Of a stretch of 64,000 nucleotides of DNA, positions 1-8,146 are shown piece after piece (the stretch's first letter is position 1; each line of letters opens with the position of its first letter). The notes beneath the pieces were generated by a model. The model had not been told where the DNA came from and did no database searches. It saw only the letters and a list, made by a program, of their open reading frames with translations. Source of the stretch: GCA-2401155 sp045047085. GTDB taxonomy: Bacteria > Pseudomonadota > Alphaproteobacteria > Rhizobiales > Rhizobiaceae. The stretch covers positions 1-64,000 of the forward strand of contig JASFYT010000055.1 of assembly GCA_045047085.1 (NCBI GenBank). Reading direction: 5' to 3'. Position numbers and translations under genes: made by a program.

Positions 1-333
1 TTGCATCAGATAATGGGTGCGCTTGGTGACCCGACGCGCTTTGCGATTGTTGAAACTTTGCTGAAGGAAGGCGAGCAATCTGCTGGTGCGTTGGCGGAGC
101 CGTTCAACATGTCCAAGCCAGCTATCTCAAGGCATTTAAAGGTGTTGGAGCAGTCCGGGCTGATAGAGCGGCGTACAAAAGCGCAATTTCGTGTCTTTAG
201 CATTTGCAGTGCAGGTTTTGGTGAAATTGATGACTGGATGACCAAATATCGCCAGTTCTGGAACCAGTCCTTTGACCGGCTTGAAGCTGTTTTGGAAAAG
301 TCTAAAAAACACGATGGAGAGAATGATGAGTAA
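1..333 (+). CDS. ArsR-family transcriptional regulator (5' end probably outside the window)
   Basis: The 110 visible residues form a winged helix-turn-helix of the ArsR type. GDPTRFAI near the start is the usual first-helix motif, and the recognition helix follows as MSKPAISRHLKVLEQSGLIERR. The reading frame is open to base 1, where only a TTG is available. Family members normally have a few more residues before ALGDPTR, so the true start probably lies upstream. No metal-binding cysteine cluster is visible. The stop overlaps the start of the SRPBCC gene, an arrangement common for ArsR/AHSA1 pairs in which the regulator controls its neighbour. The ligand is unknown. Confidence 0.85.
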   Translation: MHQIMGALGDPTRFAIVETLLKEGEQSAGALAEPFNMSKPAISRHLKVLEQSGLIERRTKAQFRVFSICSAGFGEIDDWMTKYRQFWNQSFDRLEAVLEKSKKHDGENDE

Positions 334-766
334 TGATCAGGTTTTGACAATTGAACGTAAATTCAATGCATCTCCCGAAGCGGTGTTTGATGCGTGGACG
401 GACCCGAATATTCTTTCCCAATGGTGGGGACCGGAAGGGGTGTCCATTCCAGCACTTGGTCTTGATGTGAAAGAGGGTGGCACGTGGACCACCACCATGT
501 ACTCCGACCAGATGGGTAATAAGATCGTTTCAGGCAGTTATACAGCTATTGAGCGCCCAAATCGCCTTGTTCTCACTTGGGCGTGGACAGAAGAAGACGG
601 TTCGCGCGGGCACGAAACAGAGATTGAGGTGTTGTTTGAAAAATCTGGCGACGGCACAATGATGACGATGCATCAACAGAAATTTAACGATGCTACCGAA
701 CGGGACAATCACAATATGGGATGGGTTTCATCCTTTAATTGCCTGGAAAAAACTCTGGCATCATGA
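326..766 (+). CDS. SRPBCC (AHSA1/START-like) protein
   Basis: A protein of 146 residues with the AHSA1-like SRPBCC fold. It shows ASPEAVFDAWTDP near residue 14, the WWGPEG motif near 33, and the C-terminal GW...NCLEKL-type helix. These proteins form a hydrophobic cavity for a small ligand, and their substrates are mostly unknown. ATG codons at 323 and 326 both follow the SD GGAGA (316-320); 326 was chosen for its spacing of 5. The gene overlaps the end of the ArsR gene, so the two are very likely co-translated. The family call is firm and the function is unknown. Confidence 0.85.
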   Translation: MSNDQVLTIERKFNASPEAVFDAWTDPNILSQWWGPEGVSIPALGLDVKEGGTWTTTMYSDQMGNKIVSGSYTAIERPNRLVLTWAWTEEDGSRGHETEIEVLFEKSGDGTMMTMHQQKFNDATERDNHNMGWVSSFNCLEKTLAS

Positions 767-782
767 ACAAATAGTCAGCACC

Positions 783-889
783 CTAGAGCACCTTTTGCGA
801 TATTTGAATCGAAAAAATGGTGCCTATCGGTTTGTTTTAGCGCACAATTTATCTGAAAACCGGCTACCACTTTTCAGACTGTGCTCTAG
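783..889. repeat. Palindromic intergenic repeat with CTAGAGCAC ends
   Basis: An element of about 107 bp between two convergent genes. It is bounded by the inverted ends CTAGAGCAC (783-791) and GTGCTCTAG (881-889). The right half (842-889) contains a nested hairpin in which GCACAAT...CTGAAAA pairs with TTTTCAG...TGTGC. A second copy of this right half lies at 63816-63862, differing by two substitutions and one indel. Similar palindromes are scattered through rhizobial genomes. It could serve as a bidirectional terminator or be a non-autonomous element. Confidence 0.8.
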
Positions 890-1128
890 TGGATGCTGAC
901 GGTTTTTAAATCCTTGTCCATGGCAGTGGAGAATATGGGGCCGGGTTCGTCTGCCAGAGCGATTGGCTCGCCATCTGCTCCAAACAAGGCCCAAAATTCA
1001 GAATGGGGTCGCAAGTCGCGGGTTTCCGGAAACGCCTCCAAAATCTGCTCGGAAGTCATGATCCGCATATAGCCAATCTTGTTGGTGCCAAGTTGGGCAA
1101 GTTCTTTGGTGCTGATTTCATGTTTCAT
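886..1128 (-). CDS. DUF1150 family protein
   Basis: An 80-residue protein of the DUF1150 family, starting MKHEISTKELAQLG and containing GYMRIMTSEQ and the H-SEFWALFGADGEPIAL core. The ATG at 1128 lies four bases beyond the Hsp20 stop, and its SD-like AAGAG is inside the end of that gene. The longer open frame to 1182 overlaps Hsp20 and was rejected. In many alphaproteobacteria this family directly follows an Hsp20 gene, as here, which suggests co-expression on heat or protein stress. Its biochemical role is not known. Confidence 0.85.
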   Translation of the reverse strand: MKHEISTKELAQLGTNKIGYMRIMTSEQILEAFPETRDLRPHSEFWALFGADGEPIALADEPGPIFSTAMDKDLKTVSIH

Positions 1129-1132
1129 TGAA

Positions 1133-1570
1133 CTACTCTTTACTTGTGATCGATATCTTCCTAACGATGCGTTCCGGCTCAAGCCGGGTCAAATTAATTT
1201 CCAACAGGCCATTTTGCAGTTCTGCATTCTCGATTTCTATGCCTTCAGCCAGTACAAAGGCCTTTTGGAACTGGCGAGCGGCAATGCCGCGGTGAAGGTA
1301 TTCCTTGTCATCATCATCTTGTTGATTTCCCTTGATGGTGAGCTGGTTTTCTTCAATGGTGATATCAAGGTCATCTTGCGTGAACCCCGCAACAGCGAGC
1401 GTGATACGAAGAATATCGGTTGCAGCATTGCCGTTGGACGGGGTTTGAATGCGCTCGATATTGTAAGGGGGATAGCCGTCATTGGTGGACTTGGTGGCGC
1501 GGTCCAGCATGCGTTCGATTTCATCGAAACCCAGTAATAGCGGGCTGGAAAAGGTGGTAATTCGCGTCAT
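1133..1570 (-). CDS. Hsp20/IbpA-type small heat-shock protein
   Basis: A 145-residue alpha-crystallin-domain protein. The N-terminal arm contains GFDEIERMLDR. The beta-sandwich core starts at about residue 50 (RITLAVAGF-Q-DLDITIEENQLTI), carries the HRGIA-RQF-KAF motif typical of class A rhizobial sHsps, and ends with GLLEINL. It is an ATP-independent holdase in the cytoplasm. The gene is followed after four bases by a DUF1150 gene and preceded by a sigma-32-like promoter. The leader is about 90 nt long, which is the position of ROSE thermosensors in rhizobia, but no ROSE fold could be confirmed. Confidence 0.92.
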   Translation of the reverse strand: MTRITTFSSPLLLGFDEIERMLDRATKSTNDGYPPYNIERIQTPSNGNAATDILRITLAVAGFTQDDLDITIEENQLTIKGNQQDDDDKEYLHRGIAARQFQKAFVLAEGIEIENAELQNGLLEINLTRLEPERIVRKISITSKE

Positions 1571-1668
1571 AATTCTCTTTCAAGTCCCATTGTGCCGCTA
1601 ATTGGTATGCGCCGGCTCAGTGTTGGCAACTTTTGTCTGGAACCCATTATGGCATTCCTTTGATAAAT

Positions 1669-1697
1669 ATATGGGGTGAGAATGGCGCCCCTTCAAT
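1669..1697 (-). promoter_or_regulatory. Sigma-32 (RpoH)-like promoter of the Hsp20 operon
   Basis: Read on the minus strand, a -35-like ATTGAAG (1697-1691) is followed after about 14 bases by CCCCATAT (1676-1669). This matches the heat-shock consensus CTTGAA / CCCCAT-T in sequence and spacing, and lies about 100 bp before an Hsp20 gene. It is a visual match only. Confidence 0.6.
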
Positions 1698-1833
1698 AGA
1701 AAGCGGCTTTTTTGCGGTATTTTGGTACTGTTCTATGCTTGAAATGACATAATGTTTCTTGCTTTTTGCCTATTCCGCAACAGTGCGTAATTTGATAATG
1801 AAAGCAAAATGATATCGTGAAATGGAGTATAGA

Positions 1834-4002
1834 ATGGGCGAGCGTATAAATGTTGGTGGGCTTAGGGTTGATGAAAAACTATATAATTTCATCAATGATC
1901 AGGTTTTACCGGGGCTTGATGTAGCGAAAGACGCGTTTTGGACCGGTTTTGGCGAAATTGTTGCTGATATGGCGCCAATGAACCGTGCGCTTGTGGCAAA
2001 GCGGGATGATCTGCAAAGCCAAATCGATGAATACTATATCAATCATCGAGATAGCGAACAGGATATGGATGCTTATAAGGCTTTCCTATCCAAAATTGGC
2101 TATCTGGTGCCTGAAGGCCCGAAATTTGCAATTGAAACGTCCAATGTGGATTTGGAAATAGCCTGTGTTGCCGGAGCGCAATTGGTGGTTCCGGTGAACA
2201 ATGCACGTTATGCGCTGAACGCGGCCAATGCGCGATGGGGTTCGCTCTATGATGCGCTTTATGGAACTGACGCAATTTCCGAAGATGGTGGTTCTGAAAA
2301 GTCAGGTGGCTATAATCCTGTTCGCGGCGAAAAGGTGATTGCCTGGGCGCGTGATTTTTTGAACAAATCTGCTCCGATTGTAGGTGCATGGGAAGATGTG
2401 TCTGGTCTGTCGGTTGAAGATGGTGTGCTGGTAATTGCGCTGGCTGGTGGTGAATCAGTTGGCCTTTCCGATTCTTCGCAATTTGCAGGTTTTCGCGGCG
2501 ATGCGGCATCTCCTGAAGCGGTTTTGCTGGTAAAAAATGGCCTGCATGTAGAAATCGCTATCGACAGAGATTCTCCAACCGGCAAAAGCGACGCGGCTGG
2601 TATTGCCGATCTCGTTTTGGAATCAGCCATGACAGTGATCATGGATTTTGAAGATTCTGTAACTGCGGTGGATGCTGAAGACAAGGTGTTGGTTTATTCA
2701 AACTGGCTTGGTTTACTGCGGGGCGATCTGGAGGAAAACCTCGAAAAGGGTGGTAAAACCATCACCAGAAAGCTCAATCCAGATCGCGAATATTCTGGTG
2801 CTGACGGTAGCGCATTCACATTGCGCGGGCGCTCTTTGATGCTGTCGCGTAACGTTGGTCAGCTCATGACCAATCCGGCAATTCATTATGATGACGGCAA
2901 GCATATTCCTGAATGCATTATGGATGGTGTTATTTCATCTCTGATTGGATTGCATGATATTGGCCCGACTGGAAGCCATGGAAATTCGGTTGAGGGCTCG
3001 CTTTATACGGTGTGCCCGAAAATGCACGGACCTGAAGAAGTAGCTTTTGCGGTTGCGTTTTTTGACCGGGTTGAAGCACTGCTTTCGATGAAACCAAATA
3101 CCATTAAAATGGGAATAATGGATGAGGAACGTCGCACCACGGTCAATCTGAAAGAATGCATTCGTGCCGCTAAAAACCGTGTGGTTTTCATTAATACCGG
3201 TTTCCTTGATCGCACTGGTGATGAAATCCATACAGCCATGGAAGCTGGTCCGATGATCCGCAAAGGCGAGATGAAACAATCGGCCTGGATTGCTGCATAC
3301 GAAAACTGGAATGTGGATATCGGTCTTGAATGCGGTCTGAAAGGTCACGCACAAATTGGCAAGGGCATGTGGGCCATGCCTGATTTGATGGCCGACATGC
3401 TGGAGCAAAAGATTGGCCATCCCAAAGCTGGTGCGAATACCGCGTGGGTGCCGTCACCGACAGCGGCGACGTTGCACGCAACGCATTATCATCAGGTCAA
3501 CGTGGCAGAGGTGCAGGCGAAAATTGCTTCGCGCGGTCGTGCCTCGCTGGATGATATCCTTTCTATCCCTGTTGCTTCACGCCCTAACTGGTCTCCGGAA
3601 GATATTCAACTCGAACTGGATAATAATGCGCAGGGAATATTGGGTTATGTGGTGCGTTGGATTGATGCGGGTGTTGGTTGTTCCAAGGTGCCAGATATCA
3701 ACAATGTGGGCCTGATGGAAGATCGTGCCACATTGCGTATTTCAGCACAGCATATGGCCAATTGGTGGCATCATGATGTTTGTTCTGAAGAGCAAATCAT
3801 GGAGACCATGAAGCGCATGGCTGGCGTGGTGGATGGACAAAATGCAGGAGATCCAACCTATACGCCAATGTGCAGTGATCTGGATAATTCCATTGCATTT
3901 AAGGCTGCTTGCGATCTGGTATTGAAAGGGCGCATCCAACCATCTGGTTATACCGAGCCGTTGCTTCATTCCCGCCGTTTGGAATTTAAGGCACAAGGCT
4001 AA
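1834..4002 (+). CDS. glcB: Malate synthase G
   Basis: A 722-residue malate synthase of the monomeric G type, which condenses glyoxylate with acetyl-CoA to malate in the cytoplasm. Conserved blocks appear in order: MDFEDSVTAVDAEDK near residue 270, RGRSLMLSRNVG near 331, PKMHGPEEVA near 395, LECGLKGHAQIGKGMWA near 498, GVGCSKVPDI (Cys616) and EDRATLR (Asp630, the catalytic base position of the family). The length is normal for isoform G. The ATG at 1834 is preceded by GGAG with a spacing of six; the ATG at 1822 overlaps that SD and was not used. The gene stands alone and ends at a good terminator. No isocitrate lyase gene is in the window, so the glyoxylate may come from glycolate or other sources. 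Confidence 0.97.
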   Translation: MGERINVGGLRVDEKLYNFINDQVLPGLDVAKDAFWTGFGEIVADMAPMNRALVAKRDDLQSQIDEYYINHRDSEQDMDAYKAFLSKIGYLVPEGPKFAIETSNVDLEIACVAGAQLVVPVNNARYALNAANARWGSLYDALYGTDAISEDGGSEKSGGYNPVRGEKVIAWARDFLNKSAPIVGAWEDVSGLSVEDGVLVIALAGGESVGLSDSSQFAGFRGDAASPEAVLLVKNGLHVEIAIDRDSPTGKSDAAGIADLVLESAMTVIMDFEDSVTAVDAEDKVLVYSNWLGLLRGDLEENLEKGGKTITRKLNPDREYSGADGSAFTLRGRSLMLSRNVGQLMTNPAIHYDDGKHIPECIMDGVISSLIGLHDIGPTGSHGNSVEGSLYTVCPKMHGPEEVAFAVAFFDRVEALLSMKPNTIKMGIMDEERRTTVNLKECIRAAKNRVVFINTGFLDRTGDEIHTAMEAGPMIRKGEMKQSAWIAAYENWNVDIGLECGLKGHAQIGKGMWAMPDLMADMLEQKIGHPKAGANTAWVPSPTAATLHATHYHQVNVAEVQAKIASRGRASLDDILSIPVASRPNWSPEDIQLELDNNAQGILGYVVRWIDAGVGCSKVPDINNVGLMEDRATLRISAQHMANWWHHDVCSEEQIMETMKRMAGVVDGQNAGDPTYTPMCSDLDNSIAFKAACDLVLKGRIQPSGYTEPLLHSRRLEFKAQG

Positions 4003-4010
4003 CAAAATTA

Positions 4011-4050
4011 CTATCGGGCGGGGTATATCCTATCTCGCCCGATATTTTTA
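4011..4050 (+). terminator. Intrinsic terminator of malate synthase
   Basis: TATCGGGCG (4012-4020) pairs with CGCCCGATA (4036-4044), followed by a short T run. It lies 10 bases after the malate synthase stop codon. Confidence 0.8.
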
Positions 4051-4100
4051 ATGCACAATAATCACAATTATAAATGGTATCCATTATTCAGCGAGGGCAC

Positions 4101-4655
4101 ATGGCCAAACAGTTTCCGCATCTCGAAGCAAAACATAAAGAGTTCATCCAGCGTCAGCACATCTTCTTTACAGCCTCTGCAACAGGCGACAGCCGAGTGA
4201 ATATTTCACCTCGTGAGATTGGTGCCTTGCGAATTGTTGATGATAATTCAGTTGTATATCTTGATCGTACCGGCAGCGGAAATGAGACTGCAGCCCATAT
4301 GCTTGCAGATGGTCGTTTGACCATTATGTTTTGCGGCGTTGAAGGGCCACCGAAAATATTGCGCCTCTACGGAACAGGCGTGGCGCTTAATTGGTCCAGG
4401 TCAGAGTTTTCAACTTTGATTGATCAGCATTTTGGTGGCAACACCCCGCTTGGAGCGAGGCAAATCATCAAGCTAAATATTGATTTGGTTCAAACTTCCT
4501 GCGGTTATGGTGTGCCGTTGTTCGATTATAAGGGTGAGCGTGATTCAATCGAAAACTGGCACGACAATAAGGGGCCGGATGGTATTCGGGATTATTGGCA
4601 ACAGGAAAATCTTGAAAGCATGGATGGATTACCGACGGAAATTTTCCCGGGGTGA
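4101..4655 (+). CDS. Pyridoxamine 5'-phosphate oxidase-like flavin-binding protein
   Basis: A 184-residue protein of the PNPOx-like split-barrel family. It shows FFTASAT-DSRVNISP near residue 20, YLDRTGSGNETAAHM near 55, and RLYGTGVAL near 95. Members bind FMN or a related flavin; this subfamily has no defined substrate. The ATG at 4101 follows GAGGG at a short distance (three bases), while the in-frame ATG at 4074 has no SD, so 4101 is preferred with some doubt. The C-terminal region (DYW-QENLESMDGLPT) is typical of this subgroup. It stands as a single gene after the malate synthase terminator. Confidence 0.85.
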   Translation: MAKQFPHLEAKHKEFIQRQHIFFTASATGDSRVNISPREIGALRIVDDNSVVYLDRTGSGNETAAHMLADGRLTIMFCGVEGPPKILRLYGTGVALNWSRSEFSTLIDQHFGGNTPLGARQIIKLNIDLVQTSCGYGVPLFDYKGERDSIENWHDNKGPDGIRDYWQQENLESMDGLPTEIFPG

Positions 4656-4917
4656 ATTTTTGAATGCCTGTGGACAACATAGGTTTCCCAAAAAAAGACA
4701 TCTCATCACCTTAATTGGATTCGGAGGATGTTGGCGATCAACTGGTTTTCTTATTTACAGGACGATTACGTGACTAACTTAATCAATGATACCGAATATT
4801 TTTCGGGCCATTTAGTGTAACAGTTATGGCCTTATATTCGTCATCTGCCTGAAGATTCCAGTTGATCAATCAATGGGAGGCAAAGGCCTTTGCCTTTGCA
4901 GTTTGGGAGATGACATT

Positions 4918-5976
4918 ATGAAAAAATACATATTTTTCAATACGGTTTTTGCAATTGCATTGGCTGGTGGGTTCGCTACTACGGCCTTGGCTGCGAATGA
5001 TGATCCGCTTAATGAAAACTGGGCACCCAGTGAATGGGGTGCAGATGATAAAGCTGGCTCGGTAAACCGCACCACATCGGAAATGGTTTTGAAGGCTGTC
5101 GGGCTGGTTAAGCAGGGCAAGGTTGCAACCCTTGGTAAGGTATACCAACAGGACGCGCCGACCTTTGGATCACGTGGGTGGCGCATGACTATTCCCGGTC
5201 TGCCAACAGGTGGTCCATTCGGTCCTAAGGAGCTCGTTTATAATGATGAGTATCTTTCCACTGAAATTGGTCAGGTTGGAACCCAGTTCGATGGCCCCGG
5301 CCACATTGGCGTAGTTACTTCCAAGGGACAGTTTTTCTATAATGGTCGTTACCTTTCTGATCCTGATATCAATGCTTATGGAATGGGCTCGCTGGGTGTT
5401 GAACACGTCGCCAAAAAGGGTTTTGTTTGTCGTGGAGTGTTGCTGGATGCAGTCGCATTGCGGGGTGGGCAATTGCCAGTTCCTAAAGAAAACAGCAAAG
5501 ATGATCCGGGTATCATCACAGATAAAGACGTTCAGGAAATGATCAAGCGGCAAGGCATTGCCGAGATTGGGCCTGGCGATTGTGTGTTCCTGTATACCGG
5601 TCATGGTAATATCTGGCACCCAAGTGAATGGGATAGCTATGATGCTGCTGAAAAGAAAAAGCGCATCGATTTGTTTAACTCTGGCGGACCGGGGTTTGGG
5701 CTTTCGGCATGTGAATATATGGCTGAACGCAAGATCATTTTGTGGGGCGCGGATACATGGGCATCAGAAGCTGTGGGCAAGGGTTCCGGTGGTGAAAACC
5801 CGCAACCCTTTGAGTGCCACATAAACATGATGACCAAGCGCGGGATATGGAATTTGGAAAATCTGGATCTGTCGCAATTGGTAGCAGATAAAGCCTATGA
5901 ATTCCTGTTTGCATGGTCACCGTTGAAAATCAAAGGCGGCACCGGCTCGCCGGGAAATCCGATCGCTATGTATTGA
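4918..5976 (+). CDS. Exported cyclase-family (kynurenine formamidase-like) metal-dependent hydrolase
   Basis: A 352-residue protein of the cyclase family (Pfam PF04199) that includes kynurenine formamidase and isatin hydrolase. An N-terminal signal peptide (MKKYIFF...ATTALA, about 22 residues) indicates export to the periplasm. SD GGGAG (4905-4909) supports the ATG at 4918 over an upstream in-frame ATG at 4873. The metal motif H-x-G-T-H-x-D-x3-H appears here as QVGTQFDGPGH, so two of the usual His ligands are Gln while Asp and the last His remain. Such GTQ-D variants occur in a subset of the family. Downstream motifs such as FLYTGHGN and LFNSGGPG are intact. The substrate is unknown. Confidence 0.85.
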   Translation: MKKYIFFNTVFAIALAGGFATTALAANDDPLNENWAPSEWGADDKAGSVNRTTSEMVLKAVGLVKQGKVATLGKVYQQDAPTFGSRGWRMTIPGLPTGGPFGPKELVYNDEYLSTEIGQVGTQFDGPGHIGVVTSKGQFFYNGRYLSDPDINAYGMGSLGVEHVAKKGFVCRGVLLDAVALRGGQLPVPKENSKDDPGIITDKDVQEMIKRQGIAEIGPGDCVFLYTGHGNIWHPSEWDSYDAAEKKKRIDLFNSGGPGFGLSACEYMAERKIILWGADTWASEAVGKGSGGENPQPFECHINMMTKRGIWNLENLDLSQLVADKAYEFLFAWSPLKIKGGTGSPGNPIAMY

Positions 5977-5998
5977 TTGGCAAAAATTTAGGGCGCGC

Positions 5999-6397
5999 CT
6001 ATTTAGTCGCGCCTTCTTCAAATTGCAAAACATCTTTAGGTATGATTTCCCAGTTGGCTTTTGAGCCGACATAGATGTGTTTGCCGATCTCTATTTCCGG
6101 GTCGCCATTCAGGCATCCTAATGTGACGCCGTGGATTTTTCCGTCGAAAATTCCGCAGAGGGTGGAGCCGCATTTACTGCAAAACTGGAGGCCGAAACCA
6201 TGCTTGCCCACATAGGATGTGAGTTGATTCTCGCCTGAAAGCCATTGGAATTCATCTGCTTCAACCAGCGCATAAGCAGATGCCTGAGCGCTGAATGCTT
6301 TGCGACAACGGGAGCAGTGGCATGAAGTTGCATCGCGGAGCTGGCCGTCAATTTGGTAAGTTATCTCTCCACAAAAGCATTCGCCGGTTATGGTCAT
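5999..6397 (-). CDS. GFA-family (CENP-V/GFA domain) zinc protein
   Basis: A 132-residue single-domain protein with the GFA signature. CFCGEITYQI near residue 7 and the CHCSRCRK cluster near 26 provide zinc-binding cysteines, and a second pair, FCSKCGSTL, lies near 73. The founding member was described as glutathione-dependent formaldehyde-activating enzyme, but most small members have no proven reaction. The ATG follows GGGGAAG. The gene starts nine bases after the purH stop on the same strand, so it is probably the last gene of the purH transcript. Confidence 0.88.
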   Translation of the reverse strand: MTITGECFCGEITYQIDGQLRDATSCHCSRCRKAFSAQASAYALVEADEFQWLSGENQLTSYVGKHGFGLQFCSKCGSTLCGIFDGKIHGVTLGCLNGDPEIEIGKHIYVGSKANWEIIPKDVLQFEEGATK

Positions 6398-6406
6398 AAT
6401 CTTCCC

Positions 6407-8020
6407 CTAATGTCTAAAGTGCCTCGTGCCAGTGAAGACCATGGCTATACCTGCGTCATCTGCCGCTGCAATTACCTCGTCGTCACGCATGGAACCGCCG
6501 GGCTGGATGACGCTGGTAGCACCGGCTTCTACGGCTGAAATCAAACCATCGGCAAACGGGAAGAATGCATCAGATGCGACGGCGCTTCCTATTGTGAGTA
6601 CTTCACCGCCTGCTGCTTGCGCTGCGTCAACCGCTTTTCTGGCAGCGATACGGGACGAATCAATCCTGCTCATCTGGCCAGCGCCGATGCCAACGGTGGC
6701 TGCGTCTTTGACATAGATGATGGCGTTTGACTTTACGTGTTTTGCAACGCGGAAGGCGAACTTCATGTCTGATAATTCTTCTGTGTCTGGTTGACGTTTG
6801 GTTACGACTTTCAATTCAAGATCGTCCACATTGGCGGCATCGCGCTCCTGTACCAGCATTCCGCCTGCAACGGTTTTTGCCATAATACCCGGCGCTCTTG
6901 GATCAGCGAGTGAACCGGTGGTTAACAGGCGCAAGTTCTTTTTGGCAGCAATTATTTCCATTGCCTCAGGAGATACATTTGGTGCGATTATGACTTCGGT
7001 GAAGGTTTTTACGATTTCCTCTGCGGCCTCTGCGTCAAGGATTTGATTCATGGCAACAATGCCACCGAAGGCTGATACCGGATCGCAGGCAAGCGCCTTT
7101 AGATATGCTTCTTTCAAGGAGCCAGCCATGGCGACACCGCAAGGATTGGCGTGCTTGATGATGGCGATCGCAGGGGAGAGGGCCGGGTCAAATTCACTCA
7201 CAAGTTCGAAGGCTGCATCGGTATCATTGATATTGTTATAGGAAAGTTTTTTGCCCTGATGCTGGGTCGCAGTGGAAACGCCGGGGCGTTCTTCCATCGT
7301 TTTATAAAATCCGGCGGACTGGTGTGGATTTTCACCGTAGCGCATCACGGCTTCGAGCTTGCCTGCAATGGCACGGTGCAACGGCATTTCAACTTCGAGT
7401 TCATCGGAGAACCAATTGGAGATCGCCGTATCGTATGCGGCAGTGCGGGCATATGCTTTGTGGGCCATGCGCTTGCGAAAATTGAGCGAAACGGCACCGT
7501 CATTGTCTTTGAGCATGCGGAGGATTTCCGAATAATCGTCGGGGTCAGTGATGACCGTCACGTAGGCATGGTTTTTGGCGGAGGCGCGGATCATGGCTGG
7601 GCCACCGATATCAATATTCTCGACGCAATTGGCATAATTGGCACCGGAATGAACGGTTTCTTCAAACGGGTAGAGATTGAGAATTGCCAGATCGATGGTT
7701 TCAATGCCGTGCTCTTTCATGGCTGCAACGTGCTCTTTGTCGTCGCGAATGGCAAGCAGGGCACCATGGACATTCGGGTGCAGGGTTTTTACCCTACCAT
7801 CCATGATTTCGGGAAAATTGGTTATATCGGATACGTCAGTTACTTCGAGGCCTGCATCCTTCAATGCCTTCGATGTGCCGCCGGTGGAGAGGAGCTTTAC
7901 GCCACGGCTGGCGAGGTTTTTGGCCAGATCAACTATGCCTGCTTTATCGGCAACGGAGAGCAGAGCGGTTTGAATAGTGACTAATTCGGGGGCAGGGATA
8001 TTTTTGGAAATGACGGCCAT
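6407..8020 (-). CDS. purH: Bifunctional AICAR transformylase / IMP cyclohydrolase
   Basis: A 537-residue enzyme catalysing the last two steps of purine synthesis. The N-terminal IMP cyclohydrolase (MGS-like) domain shows LLSTGGTSKAL, NLYPFEETV and IDIGGPAMIRASAKNH. The C-terminal transformylase shows RYGENPHQ, SYNNINDTDAA, KHANPCGVA, DPVSAFGG and the Lys/His-containing active site, and ends GTRHFRH as usual. The ATG at 8020 (MAVISKNIPAPE) follows GGAAAC. The frame is open to 8104, but that extension is not family-like. The order rsmB, heparinase-like gene, purH is conserved in Rhizobiales. Confidence 0.98.
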   Translation of the reverse strand: MAVISKNIPAPELVTIQTALLSVADKAGIVDLAKNLASRGVKLLSTGGTSKALKDAGLEVTDVSDITNFPEIMDGRVKTLHPNVHGALLAIRDDKEHVAAMKEHGIETIDLAILNLYPFEETVHSGANYANCVENIDIGGPAMIRASAKNHAYVTVITDPDDYSEILRMLKDNDGAVSLNFRKRMAHKAYARTAAYDTAISNWFSDELEVEMPLHRAIAGKLEAVMRYGENPHQSAGFYKTMEERPGVSTATQHQGKKLSYNNINDTDAAFELVSEFDPALSPAIAIIKHANPCGVAMAGSLKEAYLKALACDPVSAFGGIVAMNQILDAEAAEEIVKTFTEVIIAPNVSPEAMEIIAAKKNLRLLTTGSLADPRAPGIMAKTVAGGMLVQERDAANVDDLELKVVTKRQPDTEELSDMKFAFRVAKHVKSNAIIYVKDAATVGIGAGQMSRIDSSRIAARKAVDAAQAAGGEVLTIGSAVASDAFFPFADGLISAVEAGATSVIQPGGSMRDDEVIAAADDAGIAMVFTGTRHFRH

Positions 8021-8146
8021 TTGGGTTTCCCGGTTGGATCGTGAAAGAATGATATTTCTATAACCAGCATGCATCTGGAATTCGATAGCAAACGCCTGCG
8101 ACACAGATGTTTTTCAACACAATTTACCATTGGTTTCAAGCGTCAC

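Noticed and set aside
690..899. 69-codon plus-strand frame whose C-terminus resembles that of the frame at 63690-63884
   Set aside because: The similarity (NLSENRLPLFRLCS) only reflects translation of the shared palindromic repeat.
1079..1537. 152-codon plus-strand open frame
   Set aside because: Antisense shadow of the Hsp20 gene.
7151..7984. 277-codon plus-strand open frame
   Set aside because: Entirely antisense to purH, whose conserved motifs are clear on the other strand.
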